A stretch of 64,000 nucleotides of DNA from Tetrapisispora phaffii CBS 4417 (lineage: Eukaryota > Ascomycota > Saccharomycetes > Saccharomycetales > Saccharomycetaceae): positions 649,393 through 713,392 of the forward strand of contig NC_016529.1 of NCBI RefSeq assembly GCF_000236905.1, read 5' to 3'. Numbering within the stretch: position 1 is the stretch's first letter; the number at the start of each line of letters is the position of its first letter. Positions 1 to 9,245 of the stretch are shown here, piece by piece. The translations under genes were made by a program, and so were the position numbers. The notes beneath the pieces were generated by a model. It made no database searches, had not been told where the DNA came from, and saw nothing but the letters and a program-made list of their open reading frames with translations.

Positions 1-204
1 GATAACTTAACATTCGCGATAGGTTCTGATAAATTTAAGCCTGGGTCATCTTTTGGTGGTGCTCTAGGACCATACAAACCTACTGCTCAACCATTCGTAC
101 CAAGGTCGTTGAAAAGGAAGTTCAATAATCAAAAAAGAAGATCCAAATTGAAAATAGACTACTTGAAAGGTCTAGTGAAACTGAACGAATTTGTAAATAG
201 ATAA
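1..204 (+). CDS. C-terminal fragment of an unidentified protein
   Basis: An open frame enters from the left edge and ends with TAA at 202-204, giving the last 67 residues of a protein. The tail has a Gly/Pro stretch (SSFGGALGPYKP) followed by a strongly basic helix-like end rich in Lys and Arg. I do not recognise the family from this fragment. It is convergent with ISN1; in S. cerevisiae the gene convergent with ISN1 is SLP1, a SUN-domain ER membrane protein, so SLP1 is a synteny-based possibility only. The 200 bases between the two stop codons are AT-rich and hold nothing else that I can support. Confidence 0.6.
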   Translation, partial: DNLTFAIGSDKFKPGSSFGGALGPYKPTAQPFVPRSLKRKFNNQKRRSKLKIDYLKGLVKLNEFVNR

Positions 205-407
205 ATTTCTCAAAATGAAATTAACAGATGATCAAATGTGGTGATGTTAGATTCTAATAAATTTTTAGAGTGTATCTTTTGTAAATAGAGGAGTTGTATT
301 ATATATTAATGGAATATACAATTTTAAATTCAGGATATATATATATATAAATATATGTAACTATATGTTTTGTATTGGTTATTAGCAACAGCATGACTGT
401 TAATTCC

Positions 408-1742
408 TTAATATTCGCTGGTTAATCTGCATAACAATTGTACTGTTTCATGAGGTGACGCAATCCAAAGGGTGCATCCGGCTAATCTGGCTTTAACATC
501 GTTAGCTAAACCAGATGGATTAAATTGGTCACCGACATGTAAAGTCTCGTATGGCTTAATTGGATTATTTGGAGAATAAAAGTTTTGCAAGATTCTAACA
601 CCTAAATCCTTGCCACCGATATCACACCAAACATCACTACCGCCATCGAAACAACTGAATTGCACTCTTGTGGCAGGCTTAAATGTATCCAAGGTGTTTT
701 GTAAAGTTAAAACAATCTCTTCTAGTTGCTCTCTTGACAATTTAACACGGACTGTTTTGCCTTTAATATGATCGAACTTTTCACCTGGCACTAAACCAAC
801 AGCCCTACGCTTACGAATTAAAACAGTCTCTGGTGGTAGTTTTAAAGTTTTCTTCATGTGAATTAATGTCTGTTCAGCAAAATCTAAAGTAAGATCCATA
901 TCGGATTCTTCCCAGGTTCTCATTTCTGGTAATAACCACAAATCTTTATCGATTGGTCTGAAACCAAATTCACCTGTTTCAGGATTTTCAAAATATTGGA
1001 AAAGGTAATTCGATTCACCACCCATGACAGTCAAATTACACTTTTGATCCTGAGTAAGCGAAGTTGAACTATAAATAGCAACCAGTAAACCATGCAATCT
1101 TTCTTGGTATTTGAGCGCTTCGTCATAACCTGCTGCCGTACATATACCAACTCTGATATCTGATTCTAATAATCTTACCATATAAGGGACAACCGGATCT
1201 GAGTCTACTAATGAACCTCCATCTTCATAAAGGGTGACATCACCATCAAATGTAACTAACTTCAAAGTATTAGAATTCAATCTTTTCTGCTTAATGAATT
1301 GGAAAACTTGAGCAGTGTTTAAAATATGTCTTATATCATTAAAACTTGGTGCAACCATTCTACGTTGAGAAATAGCCTTTTGCGAATCTTCCCATAAAAA
1401 TGCCTCTTCTAAAGGTAATGCAGTAAAAAATGGGCCAATTGACGGTACCAATTGCTTCAATCTAGATTTCTCAACAATCTCATATTGTTTGCTAAATCCA
1501 ACATCTTCATTATCTAACAATCCGTTTTGTTTATCACTTTCAATCTTCTTATTAATCAAATTTTCAATATCTTGAAAAATCTCAGCATATTGTTTCCTAA
1601 CTCTTTCTGTAGTTCCATCTTCGTTATCGTGTGAGACAGCATGCAACACAAATGGCGCTGCTAGCAGTCCCTTAATCCAATCAATAAACTCATCTTTACG
1701 ATGGGCTTTCAATTGATATTCTACTCTGTACCTTGAAGACAT
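408..1742 (-). CDS. ISN1: IMP-specific 5'-nucleotidase
   Basis: The 444-residue protein matches Isn1 in length and along its sequence. Isn1 dephosphorylates IMP to inosine in the cytosol and sets purine salvage and NAD-precursor flux. The HAD-type nucleophile motif is visible as DGDVTLYEDG, with the acid pair D166/D168, and is followed by a GICTAAGY loop, typical of the ISN1 family. The gene begins at an ATG and is divergent from PNS1 across about 500 bp that contain a CACGTG site. ISN1 lies next to SLP1 and the SIZ paralogue NFI1 on S. cerevisiae chromosome XV, consistent with the SIZ gene farther along this window. Confidence 0.95.
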   Translation of the reverse strand: MSSRYRVEYQLKAHRKDEFIDWIKGLLAAPFVLHAVSHDNEDGTTERVRKQYAEIFQDIENLINKKIESDKQNGLLDNEDVGFSKQYEIVEKSRLKQLVPSIGPFFTALPLEEAFLWEDSQKAISQRRMVAPSFNDIRHILNTAQVFQFIKQKRLNSNTLKLVTFDGDVTLYEDGGSLVDSDPVVPYMVRLLESDIRVGICTAAGYDEALKYQERLHGLLVAIYSSTSLTQDQKCNLTVMGGESNYLFQYFENPETGEFGFRPIDKDLWLLPEMRTWEESDMDLTLDFAEQTLIHMKKTLKLPPETVLIRKRRAVGLVPGEKFDHIKGKTVRVKLSREQLEEIVLTLQNTLDTFKPATRVQFSCFDGGSDVWCDIGGKDLGVRILQNFYSPNNPIKPYETLHVGDQFNPSGLANDVKARLAGCTLWIASPHETVQLLCRLTSEY

Positions 1743-2238
1743 TTCTTTCGTATTTATTTATTGTTCAATTGTTCTTTATCTGTCTTTCTAAGTAACATTA
1801 ATTTTTCATTATCAATCATTAATTCCATTTAACCAAGAAGAAACATGAGTTGAATAAATATCATTTTAACCGCCAGTATTTATATTTATATTTATATAAC
1901 TTTACATATAGAGTAAAACTGAGATATCCGATATATCTCCACCCCTCTTTTACACAAGTGACCTTTGATCGTTTAATTCTTCAAAATCAAAACCTCACGT
2001 GACATGTAACTCCGATTCTCAAAAGAGAAAAACTGTTGCAACCGCAAGGTGTCACTAAATAAGATTGTGACAGTAACTGGATTTATAGAGATATAATTGT
2101 AGTTTAATAAGCAAATATATATCGTTAAATTGTTTTTAAATGGACTATGTAAAGATTAAAAGAAAACTGTAAAGAAGCAACCACTAATAAGTTTTGAAAG
2201 TTATTAATCTGTATCTATATATATATATATGTATATAT
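1743..2238. promoter_or_regulatory. ISN1-PNS1 divergent intergenic region with CACGTG site
   Basis: About 500 bp separate the two divergent genes. A TCACGTGAC core (CACGTG at 1996-2001) is a good match for a Cbf1/Pho4/Tye7-type E-box and could serve either gene. An ATTTATATTTA string at 1878-1888 matches the 11-bp ARS consensus. Such matches are frequent in AT-rich DNA, so origin function is only a possibility. Confidence 0.4.
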
Positions 2239-4014
2239 ATGGGTGAGCTCACAAACATGGAAAAAAAAGATAACGAAATTGAACATCTTGAAGATATAAA
2301 TCAATATTCAAGATATGAAGAAAACAATGGTAATTCTGGTGTGGTAAATTCGGCTGCAACTAATAATATGGAGAAAGATACAAGCCAAATAAACTCTGGT
2401 GGGCTGTCAGAGGCGGACCAAGAAAAGGACTCGAATCGTATTTTGCCGACGTCTGCTAAAGGAAATGCTGTCAATCAACCTCCAAGCCAACCTGTAAGTG
2501 GGAATAAATATAATTTTGGTAATAACGAATATTATAATTTAGAATCTGAAACTGCAGGTGCACCCATTGTATCTTATGATGAAAAATTCCCAATTGAAGG
2601 CATTGAGAATAAAAAACATTTTTGGTCAAGAATTAATGATTTCCCATTTACAATATTTTTTATACTGGTTGTGTTTGGTTTTATTGCAGTTGCAGCCCTT
2701 ACTTTAAGATCATGGGCTCAGGTGTATTCTTCCACTGGATCTGGGATATACAATTCAACAGCTACTGATACTTTAAATACAAACTCTGTGATTTTGTTGG
2801 TATTTGTATGTGTTATCGCGGTCATTTTTGGACTTATTGGCTTGTTTACGTGTTATAAGTTTCCAAAGTTTTTCATATATGCTGGGATGTTGGTGAATAT
2901 ACTTTCATGTTTAGGAACTGCAATAATGTACATGTCACTTAGATATTGGTCAACAGGTATCATTTTTTTAGTGTTTACTTTCTTCACTATTTGGTGCTAT
3001 TGGGGAATGAGATCAAGAATACCTTTAACAGTTATCATCTTGAAGACCATTATGGAAGTAATAACCAAACTTCCACAAATAATATATGTACAACTTATAG
3101 GAACAATAATTTTGACGGCGTTCAGTTTCTTATTCTCTTCTGTTGTTGTATCCACGTATATTAAGTATGATCCTAAATCAGCAAACTCTGGATGCAATGT
3201 CTCAGGTGGAAGCTGTTCATATTCAAAGTTAGTAGGTATACTGGTATTTGTGTTTTTTAGTGGTTACTACATTACGGAGGTAATTAGAAATTGTATTCAT
3301 GTCACAATTTCTGGTATTTATGGATCATGGTATTACTGGTATAAAGTCCCAAATTCCTTTCCCAGGTGGCCAGCACTTGGCTCTTTTAAGAGGGCAATGA
3401 CTACTTCCTTTGGGTCAATTTGTTTTGGCTCATTAATAGTTACCGTTATTGAAACAATCAAGGAAATTGTAAGATTGTTAAGACAAGGCAGTCAAGTTGA
3501 TAACTCTTTTGGTTCCTTTGCCGGTATAGCATTTATATTCCTAGATTGGATAATTTCTTTCTTGCAATGGGTTGCGCAGTATTTCAATCATTATGCGTAT
3601 TGTTTCATTGCCTTATATGGGAAACCATATTTGAAGTCAGCTAAAGATACTTGGAACATGCTAAGAGATAAAGGCATCGATGCATTGATTAATGATAATT
3701 TGATTAATGCAGCATTGGGTTTCTACGTATTGTTTGTATCATATATGTCGACTCTCTTTGCATTCCTATATTTAAGATTTACGACACCTGACTATAATAG
3801 TTCTGGTACCTTCAATTTTCCATTAACTGCCTTCTCATTTTTAATTGCATTTCAAGTATGCAATGTCAGTGTAGAATGCATAAGATCGGGTGTTGCAACC
3901 TTCTTTGTAGCTCTATCTAAGGATCCAGAAGTGTATCAAAATGATTATCCAGAAAAGTTTGATGAGATATTCAATGCTTATCCGGATGTCTTAGATAAAT
4001 TACGTCCTCATTAA
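2239..4014 (+). CDS. PNS1: choline transporter-like membrane protein Pns1
   Basis: A polytopic membrane protein of the CTL/SLC44 family, matching fungal Pns1 over its whole length. A hydrophilic Asn/Ser-rich N-terminal tail of about 130 residues is followed by about ten membrane segments. Conserved blocks include the YSSTGSGIYNSTATDTLNTN loop, YWGMRSRIPL, and the C-terminal FDEIFNAYPDVL. The family is placed in the plasma membrane; choline transport by yeast Pns1 itself has not been demonstrated as far as I know. The longest frame starts at a TTG at 2194; I choose the first ATG at 2239 (591 residues). A second ATG at 2257 is also possible. In S. cerevisiae PNS1 is near PET123, as here, but the pair is inverted relative to ISN1. 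Confidence 0.93.
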   Translation: MGELTNMEKKDNEIEHLEDINQYSRYEENNGNSGVVNSAATNNMEKDTSQINSGGLSEADQEKDSNRILPTSAKGNAVNQPPSQPVSGNKYNFGNNEYYNLESETAGAPIVSYDEKFPIEGIENKKHFWSRINDFPFTIFFILVVFGFIAVAALTLRSWAQVYSSTGSGIYNSTATDTLNTNSVILLVFVCVIAVIFGLIGLFTCYKFPKFFIYAGMLVNILSCLGTAIMYMSLRYWSTGIIFLVFTFFTIWCYWGMRSRIPLTVIILKTIMEVITKLPQIIYVQLIGTIILTAFSFLFSSVVVSTYIKYDPKSANSGCNVSGGSCSYSKLVGILVFVFFSGYYITEVIRNCIHVTISGIYGSWYYWYKVPNSFPRWPALGSFKRAMTTSFGSICFGSLIVTVIETIKEIVRLLRQGSQVDNSFGSFAGIAFIFLDWIISFLQWVAQYFNHYAYCFIALYGKPYLKSAKDTWNMLRDKGIDALINDNLINAALGFYVLFVSYMSTLFAFLYLRFTTPDYNSSGTFNFPLTAFSFLIAFQVCNVSVECIRSGVATFFVALSKDPEVYQNDYPEKFDEIFNAYPDVLDKLRPH

Positions 4015-4222
4015 GCTAAATAAAAGGTAATATTATTTATTGATGTATACTTATAGTATATATGTTCAACTGGGTTTATTTACATGAATATAATTATTCT
4101 TAATAATCTAGTACACTTAGCATAGAACTAAGCAGTCCTCTTTTTGTTTGTAAATTCAAAATAAAGTAATATGTTATTTATATGAGTTCTATCATTTTAA
4201 ATTCTAGTTTTGGTAGTTGTTT

Positions 4223-5116
4223 TTAAGAATTAGTGTTGTTTTCCAATTCATTATTTGTCTTTTGAACAAGGTCATTGAATTCTGCTGATTCATTTGATAT
4301 ATATTCTTTCACTTCCGGTAAACCAGTATGAGTACCAGCAACGGTACCAAATAATGCATCACCAATCATACTTTCATTCTTAGATTTTATTCTAGATGCA
4401 CTCAAACTTAGTTTGGTCCTTAGTAAATCTGAAGTTTCCATGGAAAATGCTTCATCTATCTTTTTTATCAAATCTTGTTCTGTTACAATGAATTCATTGG
4501 TTGCGTGGTATAATTCAATTAATTTTTCTAACTTTCTTTCCTTTGCTTTGAATTCAATCACCTCTCTATTGTATTTTCTCTTCATATTCAATAATTCTTC
4601 CTCCTCTGGAGTTCTTAATCTGACTAGCGGCTCGTTGATCAATTTTTCCAATGTAGGAACAGTCAAATCTGAACTTTTTTCCTTCTCCAATTCTTTCAAA
4701 TGTGCCTGCTTTTCTTGCTCCAATAGCATTTCTTTCTTCTTCATTAACTGTTCTACTCTTATCAATCTCTCCTCTTCGTTACGGAAAGCTTCCATTAGAT
4801 ATTCTCTACGCAAACTAGCTTTAGTTTCTTTAATTTTCTGTTCCTTAGATTTTAATTCTTTTTTATTTTGAGGCAGTGGGACAGTCTTCGAAATCAATTC
4901 TTCAACATTGATGAACACCACATCCGATTGAACTCTCTTAGAGCCCTTTGGATGCAATACCCCGTCTGCATACCCAACACCATTTCTACCGGTCTGTTTA
5001 GGTTGAGTTAACTTGCTCATTAACTCGGTTTGTCTAACTGTTGGTTTCTTCAAGATATTTCTTGTGGCAGGAAGAATACCACTTTTAAACCCATATTTCG
5101 CAGCACCTTTCCCCAT
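4223..5116 (-). CDS. PET123: mitochondrial small-subunit ribosomal protein Pet123
   Basis: A yeast-specific mitoribosomal small-subunit protein at the mRNA exit side of the ribosome, needed for mitochondrial translation and hence respiration. The conserved amino end MGKGAAKYGFKSG is clear and fixes the start at the ATG at 5116 (297 residues); the open frame extends to a TTG at 5143, which is not used in the family. A long charged coiled-coil stretch rich in Lys and Glu fills residues of about 90-200, and a motif of type SSDLTVPTLEKL matches the family. The divergent neighbour is ADE8, about 1 kb away start to start. Confidence 0.93.
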   Translation of the reverse strand: MGKGAAKYGFKSGILPATRNILKKPTVRQTELMSKLTQPKQTGRNGVGYADGVLHPKGSKRVQSDVVFINVEELISKTVPLPQNKKELKSKEQKIKETKASLRREYLMEAFRNEEERLIRVEQLMKKKEMLLEQEKQAHLKELEKEKSSDLTVPTLEKLINEPLVRLRTPEEEELLNMKRKYNREVIEFKAKERKLEKLIELYHATNEFIVTEQDLIKKIDEAFSMETSDLLRTKLSLSASRIKSKNESMIGDALFGTVAGTHTGLPEVKEYISNESAEFNDLVQKTNNELENNTNS

Positions 5117-5358
5117 TTTGCAACTATTATTCAGTACGCTCAATTATACTCTAGTTTTTAGCGTCAAGCTGTCAATAATAAGAAATAAACAGTGTAAAGA
5201 CAACTTGATCGATTCGTTATTGTATTCTTTTTAATGATCGTTAAACTGTAGTGAATACTTCCTCTTTCTTTCTATGTAATTGTTTTTCTTAATGAGCTAA
5301 GTTTCAATATTTTAAATAGTAAGGATTTGGTATTATACATAGTTAAGCTACGTATTAC

Positions 5359-5365
5359 CGGGTAA
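5359..5365. promoter_or_regulatory. Reb1-type site upstream of PET123
   Basis: A CGGGTAA core embedded in TTACCGGGTAA lies 243 bp upstream of the PET123 ATG. It matches the general regulatory factor Reb1, which clears nucleosomes from yeast promoters. The remaining 400 bp between PET123 and the ADE8 stop show no other feature. Confidence 0.45.
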
Positions 5366-5517
5366 AGGCACTACAAAGAAACAATGTGGTTTATTATAAT
5401 TGCATTACATGTATATATATACATAGAAGTGTAATGTAAGTTTTACGATTAGATTATAACTAACTAGAATTTAGCATTGGGTCATGAAGTGAAGGGGAAG
5501 AAGATTTTTGTTGCACA

Positions 5518-6162
5518 TCATAACTTATTATGTTCTTTCAAAGCCTTTATCGTAGCTTCCACTATAGCTGCATGTTCTTCTTGGTGAACTCTTGCTTCAT
5601 AAGCTTCTAAAGTCTCGTTACCTGGTATAATTTGCAACTTTTTAACCACCAACGGTTCACCTCTATCGACTTCCTCTATGACATAGTGAACCATACAACC
5701 TGCTTCTAACGGTTTATTTTGCTCTTGACATTGATTCCAAGCTAATTCAATCGCATGTGTAGTGCCATCAAATGCTCTAGGTAATGCAGGATGCAAATTA
5801 ATTATTGGTATGGAATCTATATTACTTAGAAAAGTTTTTCCCAATATCAATAGCCAGCCTGCACATACGATCAAATCTGGAGAGTGTTTATTTATTATTA
5901 TTGATAAGTCTTTTTCAAATGCTCTTCTTGCAATTTCACGATTTACTGTATCTTTTTTATCGATGTCTTTATTATATTGAAACAACGAATGTACTACCGT
6001 GGGTATATTATTATTGTGCGCTCTTGTCAACCCATAAGCTTTCTTGCTTGAAGAAATAACAACACTAATGTCCACATTTTCCAACCGGCCAGTATTTTTA
6101 GCGTCGATCAATGCTTGCAGATTAGAACCTGATCCTGAAATCAGTACAACAATCTTAGGCAT
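5518..6162 (-). CDS. ADE8: phosphoribosylglycinamide formyltransferase
   Basis: GAR transformylase, the third step of de novo purine synthesis: transfers a formyl group from 10-formyl-THF to GAR in the cytosol. The 214-residue protein has the usual single-domain length. The phosphate-binding start VLISGSGSNLQ, the catalytic INLHPALPRAFDG segment (Asn and His of the N-x-H signature) and the HYVIEEVDRGEP segment carrying the catalytic Asp are all present. It is divergent from the SIZ gene, the same arrangement as ADE8-SIZ1 on S. cerevisiae chromosome IV. TGACTC elements upstream suggest Bas1/Gcn4 control. Confidence 0.96.
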   Translation of the reverse strand: MPKIVVLISGSGSNLQALIDAKNTGRLENVDISVVISSSKKAYGLTRAHNNNIPTVVHSLFQYNKDIDKKDTVNREIARRAFEKDLSIIINKHSPDLIVCAGWLLILGKTFLSNIDSIPIINLHPALPRAFDGTTHAIELAWNQCQEQNKPLEAGCMVHYVIEEVDRGEPLVVKKLQIIPGNETLEAYEARVHQEEHAAIVEATIKALKEHNKL

Positions 6163-6412
6163 TTGCAGTTGCTATATACATATATATTTATGTATATGTA
6201 TATAGTCTATATGTCTATCTATCTATCTCAGTCACACAAGTCCTGTATTCGTAAGAGGCCTATAAACTTAATAGACCATTTCACACTCAATTGAACTACC
6301 ATCAGACCTGCAAAGGAACAACTAAGTTATATGGTATGGAACAAGATACCAGGTGTGTTTATACTTATGCTTGTGCCGATATATATATAAGTGATAGTGG
6401 ATGTCTTTAGAG

Positions 6413-6572
6413 GAGTCATTTTGCTTCCATAGTATTAACAGCATTTCTTAACTATGCGTTTAATTTTCTGAGTTTGCGTGTGACCCGGCTCAGCGGTTAT
6501 TTTTCTGTCCACCAATTTGCATCTTGCCTTGCAGCAGAAAAATGCACGCAGAGAGACACAGAGGACTGACTC
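6413..6572. promoter_or_regulatory. Bas1/Gcn4-type TGACTC elements upstream of ADE8
   Basis: GAGTCA at 6413-6418 and TGACTC at 6567-6572 lie 251 and 405 bp upstream of the ADE8 ATG. In yeast purine genes TGACTC is the shared core bound by Bas1 (with Bas2) and Gcn4, so purine and amino-acid control of ADE8 is the likely reading. The second copy sits just beside the assembly gap and could also belong to the divergent SIZ promoter. Confidence 0.45.
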
Positions 6573-6632
6573 TGTTGACACGAAAGATCCCTCCACTGCT
6601 GACCCGGTCTTCGATCAGCGGTGTTATGCGTG

Positions 6633-6996
6633 NNNNNNNNNNNNNNNNNNNNNNNNNNNNNNNNNNNNNNNNNNNNNNNNNNNNNNNNNNNNNNNNNNNN
6701 NNNNNNNNNNNNNNNNNNNNNNNNNNNNNNNNNNNNNNNNNNNNNNNNNNNNNNNNNNNNNNNNNNNNNNNNNNNNNNNNNNNNNNNNNNNNNNNNNNNN
6801 NNNNNNNNNNNNNNNNNNNNNNNNNNNNNNNNNNNNNNNNNNNNNNNNNNNNNNNNNNNNNNNNNNNNNNNNNNNNNNNNNNNNNNNNNNNNNNNNNNNN
6901 NNNNNNNNNNNNNNNNNNNNNNNNNNNNNNNNNNNNNNNNNNNNNNNNNNNNNNNNNNNNNNNNNNNNNNNNNNNNNNNNNNNNNNNNNNNNNNNN
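6633..6996. other. assembly gap (364 N)
   Basis: A run of 364 N sits inside the ADE8-SIZ intergenic region. The DNA on both edges is markedly more GC-rich than the rest of the region, and the right edge begins with a run of nine G. Open frames spanning the N run are artefacts. Whether 364 is a measured or nominal gap size cannot be told from the sequence. Confidence 0.97.
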
Positions 6997-7332
6997 AGGG
7001 GGGGGGGCGGAGTGACACAAAAACAATTATCAGTTTAACTTGAAGTAGTTGTTTTTAAAAGGTATAAAAGGGATGCAAATTCTCCATTTATTCTCTCCAT
7101 TCGATTTGCGATTTTCCTCCCTTTGCTGGGAGCCCTTGCAAATGATGGGTGTTGTTCTGTTACGAGTCAATTGACAACGTCTGTCTACTTTTGTGAGGTC
7201 TGCTGAAGGTTTAAGGTGGGTATATAGCTACGATTAGGGCCATAATAGTGCATGTATTGTCGCTAAGTCTTGAGAACTTGGTTTTTGACGCGACCGCCAA
7301 AGGGTCTGACGGAACAAGTCATTTGTGGTGGG

Positions 7333-7339
7333 CGGGTAA
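7333..7339. promoter_or_regulatory. Reb1-type site upstream of the SIZ gene
   Basis: A CGGGTAA core lies 233 bp upstream of the chosen SIZ ATG. The 575 bp between the gap and that ATG otherwise show a moderately GC-rich first half and an AT-rich second half. A frame opening with ATG at 7388 is stopped after 33 codons at 7487 and continues open for another 23 codons. Confidence 0.4.
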
Positions 7340-7571
7340 CTGCATGATTGATCTCATATTTCGATATGGTAAACACATCAAAATATCATGAATAATCCGA
7401 GTAGCTTATCTGTTTATAAGTTCTTACAAACAAGTATTATCAGTTCACCATTCAATAATTCGTATATTCTGTCTAATACAAAAATATAGTCGCATTCCGG
7501 TATTCTAAATTTACCTCCAATTGGAAATTTATTACCTTTGGAAGTCATTCAGTATAAATGAGAATATCTTA

Positions 7572-9134
7572 ATGAATGAGAGTTTAGATTTGATTAGCTT
7601 ATCGTCGTCTAGCAACTCCCAGGATGAAGAAGTGTCTATTGCTATCGTTACTCGATTCAATGATATAAAGTTAGATGAAAATGTAAGTACTGATGACCAT
7701 TTGACAAAGATTAAATTTAATGATTCTCCATTTTATAAACAGTTAAGTGTCATTCAAGATTCGATACTGTTAATAAATCCATGTGGTGGAAAACTTATAG
7801 ATTCTGTTAAATTTACTATCGGAAATTCCGAATTGGAACTATTAAAAAATGATGAATCACATAGATTATGTTTATATTGTGGTGAATTGGATTCTAATGA
7901 TCCACAAGTAGATCAATCAATTGAATTAAAATTTCCAACTCCATTAAAGTTAACAGTTAATAATAATTTAATAACTGAAAATCTGGTAGGTTTAAAGAAA
8001 AGGAAAGGAACAATTCATCCCGTGGATATAACACAATCTATTCAAAATGGCTATTCTAAAGACATTACTGTGTCGTTCGACCACGGTAAGGTAATAAAAA
8101 AATATGTAACATATTGTTCCATTGTTAAAGTTTACTCAGTTAACCAATTATTGTCAAAAATTTTAGAAGAAAATGAACTGCTCCCTTTATCAAGTAGCGT
8201 AGCAAAACTTAAAGATGGGAACGTAGATATTATCTCATCTTCCTTTGTAATATCATTATTGTGTCCAATATCTTTTTCGAAACTGAAATATCCAGTAGTA
8301 TCCAAATATTGCAATCATATAGAATGTTTCGATGTGTTCTGGTTTTTAACCTCACAGCAGCAAATCCCAACTTGGGAATGCCCCATTTGCAAAGTTAAAT
8401 GCACTATTGAAGATTTAGTCATATCAGAATTTTTAATTGAATTACTAGAGGATTCAGAAGAGTCCACTGAAAAAATAGCCGTGTCCTCAGATGGTTCATG
8501 GGAAGAGCTCCTTGCAGAAAGTCAGTCAGATGATAGTTTTAGTGACGGGGATAATTCTATCATTATTGTCAATGCCATTGACTCAAAACAATCCAAAAAC
8601 AGAGAACAGATAAGTGACGATAACAGTCAATTAGTTGTAATATCTGCACCAGATAATGGAAGTGAAAACATATCTATGGTAGAAGAAATTCAACAAGTGG
8701 ATGATGATTCGTACGATATGGACAACAGCATATTCCTATCATTAGATGACGATGCTACACGAGACTCGGTTGTTTTGAATCCAATCATTAAATCAACTAA
8801 AATCGTAAGTTCAGAACCGCTTATCAACAACTCTCATCAAAAATTAAAGAAAATACGTAATATATTAGGAACTCCACCATTGAAAAATGAAACACAATTT
8901 TCAAATTTTGAAGAAATTAATAATGATTCTTTAATTCAAACATCTGAAAGCTTTGGATCTTTTGAATTTTCTACCGAAAGCTTTACAAATGAAGATGATC
9001 ACGCCATAGAAAAAGTTGTGAATACAGCTGACAATGTTCAAGACACTATTATTACAAAACGAACGCCCCAGTTGGGACTCAGATTACAAAGAGATCGTGG
9101 ATCTGTATCATTAAATGCATATATACAAGAATAA
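7572..9134 (+). CDS. SIZ1: SIZ/PIAS-type SUMO E3 ligase lacking a SAP domain
   Basis: Contains a PINIT domain (residues about 50-190, beginning near SPFYKQL) and an SP-RING (about 228-285) with zinc-site residues C231, C247, H249, C252, C270 and C273. The acidic, Ser/Asp-rich tail has short hydrophobic acidic clusters typical of SUMO-interaction motifs (for example DDNSIIIVN-like and QLVVIS strings). Siz ligases attach SUMO to septins and PCNA, using Ubc9. The longest frame starts at TTG 7521; the first ATG is 7572, giving 520 residues. S. cerevisiae Siz1 (904) and Nfi1/Siz2 (726) carry an N-terminal SAP domain before PINIT; none is encoded in frame here. Divergence from ADE8 supports SIZ1 rather than NFI1. 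Confidence 0.88.
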   Translation: MNESLDLISLSSSSNSQDEEVSIAIVTRFNDIKLDENVSTDDHLTKIKFNDSPFYKQLSVIQDSILLINPCGGKLIDSVKFTIGNSELELLKNDESHRLCLYCGELDSNDPQVDQSIELKFPTPLKLTVNNNLITENLVGLKKRKGTIHPVDITQSIQNGYSKDITVSFDHGKVIKKYVTYCSIVKVYSVNQLLSKILEENELLPLSSSVAKLKDGNVDIISSSFVISLLCPISFSKLKYPVVSKYCNHIECFDVFWFLTSQQQIPTWECPICKVKCTIEDLVISEFLIELLEDSEESTEKIAVSSDGSWEELLAESQSDDSFSDGDNSIIIVNAIDSKQSKNREQISDDNSQLVVISAPDNGSENISMVEEIQQVDDDSYDMDNSIFLSLDDDATRDSVVLNPIIKSTKIVSSEPLINNSHQKLKKIRNILGTPPLKNETQFSNFEEINNDSLIQTSESFGSFEFSTESFTNEDDHAIEKVVNTADNVQDTIITKRTPQLGLRLQRDRGSVSLNAYIQE

Positions 9135-9245
9135 ATAAGCCTTAAAAATAAATTATATTTTGACAAATGCTGGGACTATATTTACTATTTATGTAAATAT
9201 GTTATGTTATGCAATGCTATGTGAGACATGGTATTAATATTTAAA

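Noticed and set aside
6490..7043. Several frames of 140-178 codons around 6490-7043
   Set aside because: They consist mostly of N-run translation across the assembly gap.
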